Shown here: piece after piece, positions 55,636 to 64,000 of the stretch
Layout of the letters: the number at the start of each line of letters is the position of its first letter
Position numbering within the stretch: position 1 is the first letter of the stretch
Assembly: GCA_021229015.1 (NCBI GenBank)
Contig: CM037778.1
Span: 11,752,956 to 11,816,955 of the forward strand
Direction: 5' to 3'
Length of the DNA: 64,000 nucleotides
From: Solen grandis
Lineage: Eukaryota > Mollusca > Bivalvia > Adapedonta > Solenidae
Notes under the pieces: generated by a model
What the model saw: only the letters and a program-made list of their open reading frames with translations
Told to the model about the DNA's origin: nothing
Databases searched by the model: none
Made by a program: the position numbers and the translations under genes

Positions 55636-58456
55636 CAGGCCCGGATCCAGAAATTTTCTGCTGGGGGGGGCCAAAATCCGAATGTGGTAGGGGGGTTCGG
55701 GGGCATGCTCCCCCGGAAAAAAAAGTTTTTAGCGTGATGGAGATGCATTCTGAAGGGTATCTGGGGATAATCGTGAAGGTTTTTGTTGTTGTTGTTGTTT
55801 TTGTTTTTAATTCCGATATATTTGAAACTGGAAGGCCTAGGTCCCACTGGGAAAAAAAATAATCGGTGATGTGGAAATAAATATTTTTTTCTACCGATGG
55901 CTCCCGATGTTTGAGCCAAAAAAAGACTGAGCAGTCCGTTGAAAAATGACAATTATTAGGCTTCGGGATTGGTCCGTTGAACATTCACTGTTGTTTCGGC
56001 TATGACACAATAGCATTGAGTCCTGATGTTCGGAAAAGCACCGGGGGACCTCCTCCGATGATCGGCGAAGGTGTCCCGGAGTTTCACTGAGTTTGTAACA
56101 TCATCGGGGGAATATCTCCATAGATAAGGGGATCTTGCGAACCATCCTACGTGTCTCAGGGAAGATTATTGAGAGTATGAAAATTTTATGGTGGAATTAA
56201 GCGACAAAGTCAAGAGAAGACTTGTGGGGGGGGGGGGTTTAAGGGGATGCCCTAAGCAATGCCCAATGGCCTTTTTGACCGTCTCAGTCTAAGACTGGCC
56301 AAAACAGAAACTAATTTCTGGGTGCGTTTTTCAACCCTTGCCATTTATTTTTTTTTTAAGATCGGGAATGTGTCACAGAAAGGCTGCCTAATATCCCCGA
56401 ATGCCCCCCCCCCCCCCGATACTTCGGCGAGACATCACAGACACATCAGGGATTCATCGGAGGAAAAAAATCGCGGAAGCTCCGTGAATGCTGACCGGAG
56501 CTTCTCTGCGGATATTCCCCCGGCTTGTTTTCCCGATAAAACATCGAGAACACATCGGGAAAATTTCAATGAATTCTTTTTGCAGTACACCCGAGGCCTC
56601 CCGATGACTCCACATGGCTCGCGACACTATTTCCATCGGGAGTGCGTATGCCAAGTGGGACCGAGCCTTAAGCATTGAGCGATATAATGTTATCTTTTAC
56701 AAAGTCATGTTATTCAATAACTGCTGTGCAATCGTATAAATCTGATTACAATTGCATTTACAGGCCCCGATCAAAAATAAATTAAATAAAAATAACGGTG
56801 GGGGAGATGGAAGCGCTGCTGGGGGGGGGCACTGATATTACTGAAAGGGCATTACTTCTTCCGGGTACGAAATACGGGCTTATCTTGTATTTTCATTCAC
56901 AAACTGGCATAAAATATTTAATAAGGGTTTCTTGAAACCCCACAAAATGTCACTTGTGATCATTAGTTTTTGACTCAACAGTGTAAAAGACAGTTTTGTC
57001 AAAGACTGAGAAAAAAACAACAAAAAAAACAATTTTCACGTTAAACATAATCATTTTGTCAAAATTGTGGAAGGGAATAGGTTTGACCTTAATGATATTG
57101 GCTGTCAAATTGTCGACCTGGGAGCAGTCTTCACACAGAAATTCTCAGAAAAAAAATCAGGCGCACGTTATAGGGTAGTAGTGGGCCCCTTTTGTTATTA
57201 TTTTTTTGTACATTTTTAGTTTTAGTTGAAACATTTTGGTTTTCTAAGTGTTTAATCAGTGACAAAACAAACAATAGATGTTGATATTTAATATAAAATC
57301 TTCAATATCCGTTTTATTTTGCACATAAATTGTGTATTCTGTGCATTAGTATTCATTGACTTATCAGTAACATTGAACAATAACTGATTACCTGGATTTT
57401 ATTTGAATTAGTAATCATAATCTACACATACATTGTCCCAAAACACGGCAGTTAACAATTTTCAAATTCTTTCATTTCTTAATTATATTCATAAATCTAA
57501 AATACACATATTTTATAATAATTATTATTATTTTATTCGTAAATAATAAGAAAAGTGAACATGATGATGTATAGACCTACTTTTTGTATTTATATATTGA
57601 GAGAGTTAGTTAAGAAGAATTTAACTGCTTCGTTTAAATAATACTTACAAGTTATGTAAAAATAGTATAGCTGATGACATTAAGAAACACAACCCATTTC
57701 TGATAAAGTTTAATTTACATGGCTAGCGATAGGTATGCATCTTCCCCGCAGAATAGCTTTTTAATTTTTTTTCCATAACATTTTTTCATACTTGAAAGTT
57801 CATCAATCTGGCAGTTAAATTGCCCGCCTTTAATTCAAGATTTAAAATTTTATAGATGTAGAGGAAAGTGAACTTAAAATTTCGTTGATTAGATTTAGTC
57901 AAAGTTATTTGTTAAATCAATAACTTCTTTGGGCTCTAGTGAAAATATTTCGATAGCAATTACATTTTAATGTCCAACTTAGTTGTTGTTTTTAGTGGCT
58001 AATTTTATACTAATCGATTTTTATGCTATTTCCTAAACATCACCTGTCTAGAATAGTTTTACTGATATAAAGTTTTTGTAATTGCCTATTTTTCTTCAAT
58101 CATTAGATCGCTCGGCAGACGAGATGTCCTTAAGTATCACTCGACAATAGTCTGTGAATCAGTGAACGTGTCAATCAATTTGCATACACAGTACCTTAAA
58201 CACATGCTTATCACTAAGTCATGGATGACTGCCGATTCGGATTACCTACACATTAACAGCAGGGGGCCATAAGACAATAGGAGTCTCGCTGGTCAGGTGG
58301 TTATGCGGTTGGTTCAGTATGGGGGCCAACGATGGGGATTTCCTCTAGACAGATCAGACATGTAATCAATGGATTTTATAGCGTAGTAAAAAAATGTATA
58401 CCCAGGGCAGCTGGGGGGGCCAAGGCCCCGCGGCCCCCCCGGTGAATCCGGGCCTG
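55636..58456 (+). mobile_element. 2.8-kb TIR element with CAGGCCCGGA ends and 6-bp duplication
   Basis: The left end CAGGCCCGGATCCAG and right end TGAATCCGGGCCTG are inverted, each followed inward by G/C-rich runs. CTGTAG flanks both sides (55630-55635, 58457-58462). Excision restores the host tandem unit 'cttcctatcctgtagttatggag'. No transposase recognised; the interior 57000-58300 is AT-rich. Superfamily undetermined. Confidence 0.85.
55832..56670 (+). mobile_element. 0.84-kb MITE nested in the CAGGCCCGGA element
   Basis: The ends AAGGCCTAGGTCCCACTGGG and CCAAGTGGGACCGAGCCTT are inverted. Inside, CTCCCGATG/CATCGGGAG motifs recur in both orientations. The 139-codon open frame at 56259-56678 is in this repeat and is not a gene. 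Confidence 0.75.
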
Positions 58457-58740
58457 CTGTAGTTATGGAGAAAAAGTGCGAACAAAGGAAGCTCAAGAAA
58501 ATTACGTAAACTGGCCAGAACTCAGAGAAAAATCATTCAACCATAACAAATGTACAATATGCACATTTGTGTTTGCTAGTGAAACTTCCTATGAAGTTGG
58601 ATTGAAATCCATCCAGTAGTTATTGAGAAATAGTGTGGACAAAAAAAAAAGCTACCGACCGACCAACAAACCAACAGACAGACCGACCGACACATTGACT
58701 CCTTTATACCCCCCAAACTAAGTTTGTGGGGGGTATAATT

Positions 58741-59215
58741 ATGTTGTTCACTGAAATATGTTTAGCTCTCACAGTAAAATGATATATTAGCTACAAAATC
58801 CATTTGATGGGGAAAATCAATAAAACAGCCACTTGGTTTTCTCCTTTACTGTTCCAGTGTATGCTTAACACAACAATAGGACTCTCAGTCTTTTGATTTA
58901 TATTCCATACAATAGCTATACAATTTGATTAATAGCTATACATAGCAAATGTTTATCTGTTTGTATGTACCGACTTAAATGTTTGTATCTTGTATCTAGC
59001 AGTATATACCAGTACATGTATACAAGCAGGTCAGGTTCATTTCTATAATTTATGTACATGACACGTGTAAAGTTTACAATATGCAAATTGTTCCTGCTGT
59101 ATACATTGTGCATTCTTTAGATATCTTATGTGATTATAGACAGGGCTGTCATTACTGCAGAAACAAGTCCACTGAAAAAAGGAGCCAGAACAAAGTAAGT
59201 TCACTACTGTTTTAG
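58741..59215. other. AT-rich non-coding stretch
   Basis: Nothing recognised. A possible mini-exon between CTGCAG (59159) and GTAAGT (59194) is too short to support. Confidence 0.45.
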
Positions 59216-60010
59216 ACTAATCTGGGTTGAACTTTGACCATATGACCCACAATCAATAGGGGTCATCTACAAATAATGGCTTGATTCCCTAGTTACATTT
59301 GAGGAATGTTGGCTCAGAAGTGTTCTAGTTACTGATCAGAAACAAATTTCAAAAACGTCACTGTGACCTTGAAATTTGACCCAGAGATTGATTCCAAAAT
59401 CACTAAAGGTCATCTACTTTATGGTCATGACCCAACACCCGATCAAGTTTGAGAAATGAAAGCTCAAGCTTTCTCAAATTATTGATATGAAGCAATTTTC
59501 CCATTCAAGGTCATTATGACTTGATCTTTAATCTAGTGATCCCAAGATCAAATGGGGTCTTATACTAGCCATAACCAACACTCTCTGACTTAATAATCCC
59601 AATATCAAGTGGGGTCATCAGCTAGTCATGACCCAACACCCTGTCCAGTAAGAGAAATTTAGGCTCAAGTAACGTTACTTTTGATTTATTAACTGCAAAC
59701 AATTTTTCACGGTCAAAGTTATAGTGATCTTGACCGTTTAATCTATACAAAACTCAGAAGGGGTCACTACTAGTCATGACACAACATCCAAACAAATTTG
59801 CAAAATGCTCAAGCTATCAACTGGATTTTTCTTTTCATACTCAAGGTCACTGTGATCTTATTATTCAACCTAGTGACACCAAAAAAAAAAAAAATTATGG
59901 TCATCTACAACACATGCCCAGGCTACCTGTAGATATCAAACAGAAACAAAATGGTAGTCAAGATATAGTGTGGACAAAATATCTTCAATAAATATAGCAA
60001 AGGGCCATAA
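59216..60010 (+). repeat. Degenerate tandem repeat containing GTCATGACCCAACACCC
   Basis: Units of about 180 bp repeat 'ggggtcat-tactagtcatgacccaacaccc-gt-aagtttgagaaat' and 'caaggtcactgtgacctt'. No coding sequence. Confidence 0.7.
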
Positions 60011-60843
60011 CTCATTTAAAATCCAGCTGATGAAGACATGACAACGATATGCGCAACTTGGCTTGGTACTTTGGAAAACATATTGGAGAAATATAACAAA
60101 GGGCCAATTTTTAAAATCAAGCAAATCATGATGTGGCAAAGATACCCACAACAAGGCTTGGTACTTATTAGTCCCCATATACTTCAAATCTGGGGATATA
60201 ATGTAAGGAATAAGTATCTCAAAGAAAAGTTTAATCACTTAACAATGCAAACATTGAATATATACTGAAATTAGTTGAGAATCTCAAATAGCTGTCTAAA
60301 ATTTAAATCAAGTGAGTCATAAAACATTACTTCAAATTCTGGACTTGACTTTAAAGGAACCAATCTAAAATCTCAAATTATACATACGTAGATGCTGAAA
60401 TAACTAGAACTGTCGCCTAAGGGCTTACTAATACCCCCCCGCAAGTGTTTTTGTCAAACATGGCTTTGGAGCATGAAATCAGATTCTTGCATACAACACT
60501 CCATCTTAATACGTATATAGAGGACATATGTGCCAACTACATGGAAATCTAGTGATCCTTTGTAACACATACCTATGGATATACCTATGTCTATGGATAA
60601 ATATCATTAAGATTCACTGAAATCTATCAATGGAAGAAAATTGTAAAACAAATACCATCAAAGGGACATATCTTTAAAACAGGGGGGAGGGGGGGGGGGT
60701 AACCCAATGTTATATAGAAAAAGCGCTACTACAATGTCTAAGGTTGAATGACAGCAAGTTTCATTGAAATCCCTCCAGTAGTTTAGGAGGAGTAGTCTGC
60801 AGAAAATTGTAAAGCAAAAATCATCAAAGGGGCATAACTATAA

Positions 60844-61616
60844 ACAAGAGGGCCAAGATGGCCCTGTGTCGCTCACCTGAGTAAGATGGCTGTGTTAGGC
60901 ATAATGACAAAAAATCTGGCATCTAAAAGTGTTTTTCTAACATTTGACTAAGTGACCTACATATTGATCCTACCTGAATTTGCACTCAACTGGGAATTCA
61001 TGCAGTCATCATTCATATTAAGTTTAATGAAGACTGGGACAAAAATGTAGGCCTCTAGAGTGTTCACAAGGTTTTTCTAAGATTTGACCTGGTGACCTAG
61101 TTTTTGACCCCACATGACCCAATTTCGAACTCATCTGAGATATCGTTTTTGACCCCACATGACCCAATTTCGAACTCATCGAGATATCATGTAGACAAAC
61201 ATCCTGACAAGTTTCATGAGATTGGGCCAAATGTGGCCTTAGAGTGTTCACAAGGTTTTTCTAAGATTTGACCTGGTGACCTAGTTTTTGACCCCACATG
61301 ACCCAATATCGAACTCATCCAAGATATCATGTAGACAAATATCCTGACCAAATTTTATGAAGATTGGGCTAAAACTGTGGCCTCTAGAGTGTTCACAAGG
61401 TTTTTCAAGGATTTGACCTAGTGACCTAGTTTTTGACCCCACATGACCCAATTTCGAACTCATCCGAGATATCATGTAGACAAACATCCTGACCAAGTTT
61501 CATGAAGATTGGGCCAAAACTGTGGCCTCTAGAGTGTTCACAAGCAATTGTTGACGACGGACGACGCACGACGCACGACGGACAAAAGGCGATCACAAAA
61601 GCTCAGGTGAGCTAAA
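60844..61616 (-). mobile_element. Helentron/pearl-like element, copy O
   Basis: AACAAGAGGGCCAAGATGGCCCTGTGTCGCTCACCTGAG at the left. Four ~120-150-bp units contain 'tgacctagtttttgaccccacatgacccaatttcgaactcatc'. GACGGACGACGCACGACGCAC and AAGCTCAGGTGAGCT lie at the right. The inner half of the terminal hairpin is deleted. Confidence 0.92.
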
Positions 61617-62583
61617 AAGGGAGGTAATCCAATGGGAGGAGTAGTCTGCAGAAAATTGTAAAGCAAAAATCATCAAAGGGGCATAACTATAATAAAGGGA
61701 GGTAATCCAATGTTATATAACTAACACATGCTTCTACAATGTCTAAGGATCATTGCCAGTAAGTTTCATCAAAATCCTTCCAGTAGTTTAGAAGGAGTAG
61801 TCCGCAGAAGTTTGTAATGCGAAAATCATCAAAGGGGCATAACTTGGTAAATAGGGGAGGTAACTCAATGCTATATAGAATGTCTAAGGATCATTGACAG
61901 CAAGTATCATTAAAATCCTTCCAGTAGTTTAGGCGGAGTAGTCCGCAGAAGTTTGTAATGCAAAAATCATCAAAGGGGCATAACTTGGTGAATAGGGGAG
62001 GTAACTCAATGCTATATAGATAACGCGCTGCTACAATGTCTAAGGATCATTGACAGCAAGTATCATTAAAATCCTTCCAGTAGTTTAGGCGGAGTAGTCC
62101 GCAGAAGTTTGTAATGCAAAAATCATCAAAGGGGCATAAATTGGTAAATAGGGGAGGTAACCAAATGATATATAGATAACGCGCTTATACAATGTCTAAG
62201 GATCATTGCCAGCAAGTTTCATCAAAATCCTTCCAGTAGTTTAGTAGGAGTAGTCCGCAGAAGTTTGTAATGCAAAAATCATCAAAGGGGCATAACTTGG
62301 TAAATAGGGGAGGTAACCAAATGATATATAGATAACGCGCTTATACAATGTCTAAGGATCATTGCCAGCAAGTTTCATCAAAATCCTTCCAGTAGTTTAG
62401 GGAGTAGTCCGCAGAAGTTTGTAATGCAAAAATCATCAAAGGGGCATAACTTGGTAAATAGGGGAGGTAACTCAATGCTATATAGATAACGCGCTAATAC
62501 AATGTCTAAGGATCATTGCCAGCAAGTTTCATCAAAATCCTTCCAGAAGTTTAGGAGGAGTAGTCCGCAGAATTTTGTGTCTA

Positions 62584-62656
62584 CAGACGGACGGACGGAC
62601 AGACGGACGGACAGACGGACGGACGGACGGACGGACGGACGGACGGACGGACGGAC
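62584..62656 (-). repeat. (GGAC)n microsatellite
   Basis: About 18 GGAC/AGAC units, part of the ATACCCCC element end. Confidence 0.95.
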
Positions 62657-62904
62657 AACCTGATTCCAGTATACCCCCCCCTAACTTCGTTGCGGGGGGG
62701 TATAAAAACAACTTTATTCCAAAATACAGATTTACATTGTAAACTAGCAAATATCACTTGAATTTCTAGTTATCACTGGGACAATGCTGCCATTGAATGG
62801 TGACAATTTTGGACAAAAGGTATATTATGAATAGTGCGTATTTGTGAAATGTGTACCTATCTTGATCTATATATAATCTAAATAAGAATGTCAAACAAAA
62901 TATC

Positions 62905-63145
62905 TTAACTCTTTCCCTCATAGAGGATACCATGAAAAGACTTACGCAACAGCATAAAACCAGATCAGCCTGCGAGTAACTCGCAGGCTGATCAGGTTTT
63001 ATGCTGTTCGCTGCCCCTCAGTGGTCTGGTAATGAGGATTTTACAATTAAATTTGGTAAGGTTTAACTGTGGTTTTCTGCAGATCAGGCTTTATGTGGTA
63101 CCTATTGAGTGCGTCAAAATGAGTCTATATGAGGGAAAGGGTTAA
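62905..63145 (+). mobile_element. TTAA-CCC MITE, copy 10
   Basis: Full length with TTAA at both ends. Confidence 0.95.
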
Positions 63146-63901
63146 AATGAAATAGTATACATTAAGCAGTATTTCTTTAACTAAAGTGATCAATTTCTGT
63201 ATAATCATGATGTAAGATATATTAGAGTGGAAGTACCAAATTCTTTAATATCTTATATATCTCAAGTTTTCTAACCTTGAAATGACCGTGAACTTGAATT
63301 TGAAGGGAGTAAAGAAATCTGTATATTTTACATGCATGCAAAAATAAATTAAATTCTCTCAATGACTTAAGATCTTTCTATATATTTCTCAATGAAACAT
63401 CCAATGTTCATTAATACAGCCATTGAATGCAAGCCATCTTGGATAAAGTTATCAAATTTATATAAACAAGCTTGACAAATTTCTAAAGAAATAATAAACA
63501 AAAAGCAATATTTCTACAACTAAGGTAATATATTTGAGCATAAAAAATGCTTAAGGTAAGATCCATTTCATTTTTTTTCTTTTTTGTCTAGTTTGACCAA
63601 GAAATGACAATGATCTTCGATTTGCCTTTGTGAATTTGATGTACATTATGGAAGGAGTTATATTCCTGCAAGTACAATAAATTTTTCAGCCATCTTGGAT
63701 TATGGAGTCCGCATCATGCATAGCCATATAATGCCAGCAGTTTCAAATGCTACATATATTGATTAACATTGTGGTATATAACTGGCTTGTTTTACTTTTA
63801 TCGCCATCTGCTAAATAAATTAGTTACTTTTTGGCTGAAATTCACTAACATTACAGAAAAGTAAGCCTCACCATTACAATAGTAAACATACGGTAAAAAT
63901 T
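63146..63901. other. AT-rich non-coding stretch
   Basis: Nothing recognised. Confidence 0.5.
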
Positions 63902-64000
63902 GTAAACCCTTTCCCTCAAAGAGGAAACCATGAAAAGACCTATGCGAACAACATAAAACCAGATCAGCCTGCGAGTAACTCGTAGGCTGATCTGGTTTTA
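63902..64000 (+). mobile_element. TTAA-CCC MITE, copy 11, cut by the window end
   Basis: Begins TAAACCCTTTCCCTCAAAGAGG and runs through the hairpin (ACTCGTAGGCTGATCTGG) to the edge of the window. Confidence 0.95.

Larger units (their letters stand above)
54235..58745 (-). mobile_element. Composite tandem-repeat region with several nested elements
   Basis: Begins AACAAGAGCTGTCAGAGGACAGC (hairpin CTGTC-AGA-GGACAG). It has ~150-bp units with 'catgcctggttactgagatataagcatgcaaaactttaacca'. It ends with a GACCGACCGAC microsatellite and the hairpin TATACCCCCCAAACTAAGTTTGTGGGGGGTATA (58711-58740). A SINE (55189-55432) and a TIR transposon (55636-58456) interrupt it. Confidence 0.7.
60430..62703 (-). 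mobile_element. ATACCCCC hairpin element, reverse, with nested copy O
   Basis: Ends at the right with the hairpin TATACCCCCCCTAACTTCG...GGGGGGGTATA and a (GGAC)n tract. It holds at least six units of 140-160 bp repeating 'gtccgcagaagtttgtaatgcaaaaatcatcaaaggggcataactt'. The left end is near ATACCCCCCCGCAAG. A Helentron-like element splits the array at 60844-61616. Confidence 0.85.

Noticed and set aside
56259..56678. 139-codon frame
   Set aside because: Lies within a MITE with inverted ends; low-complexity C and T runs and no domain.
59155..59200. Mini-exon between CTGCAG and GTAAGT
   Set aside because: Only about 34 bases, with no neighbouring exons or homology.
60844..62656. Regular repeats considered as a CRISPR-like or satellite array
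   Set aside because: Repeats are 140-160 bases, contiguous, without spacers, and belong to the interior of a hairpin-ended mobile element.

Overview
This is eukaryotic, intron-rich, AT-rich DNA packed with transposable elements, almost certainly from a bivalve mollusc. The basis is the repeats: tRNA-derived SINEs with (AAAC)n tails, many elements that start AGCTCACCTGAGC and end GGGCCATCATGGCCCTCTTGTTT-like, and hairpin-ended ATACCCCC elements. I associate these with heterodont clams, but the species is an inference. There are no prokaryotic operons, no CRISPR array, and no intact rRNA or tRNA gene.

Only two protein-coding loci can be defended. (1) A plus-strand bZIP transcription factor gene has three recognisable exons: 24150-24884, 35999-36106 and 40207-41217. 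They join in phase 0 into a 617-residue C-terminal part of a protein with an acidic N-terminal region, a Fos/ATF3-type basic region plus leucine zipper, and a long novel tail. The middle exon is 108 nt and is cut exactly where the vertebrate FOS exon is cut, as I recall it. The 5' exon or exons and the promoter were not found. (2) One minus-strand exon of carboxypeptidase Q lies at 51627-51758, with clean splice sites. No other exon of that gene was recognised. Two further minus-strand stretches (34108-34271 and about 20947-21139) look exon-like but are unassigned.

Layout: 1-22 kb is mostly unique AT-rich sequence with scattered SINEs, microsatellites, a 64-nt perfect-looking hairpin (13901-13964) and inverted-repeat elements (14089-16505). 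22-24 kb holds two minisatellites and a LINE 3' fragment that abuts the first visible bZIP exon. 24-43 kb is the bZIP gene, its introns filled with nested repeats. 43-64 kb is almost solid repeats around the lone carboxypeptidase Q exon and a 100-base assembly gap (49585-49684).

The most informative structure is in the repeats. Eleven copies or near-copies of a TTAA-CCC MITE carry a conserved long hairpin. A Helentron/pearl-like family has subterminal inverted repeats, internal tandem arrays and a 3' hairpin, and a paralogous empty site in this window shows it inserts without target duplication. A 2.8-kb element has CAGGCCCGGA ends and a 6-bp duplication. A 71-bp palindrome with a 9-bp duplication sits inside a SINE. 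Two near-identical 1.3-kb direct repeats bracket the last bZIP exon, a configuration prone to unequal exchange.
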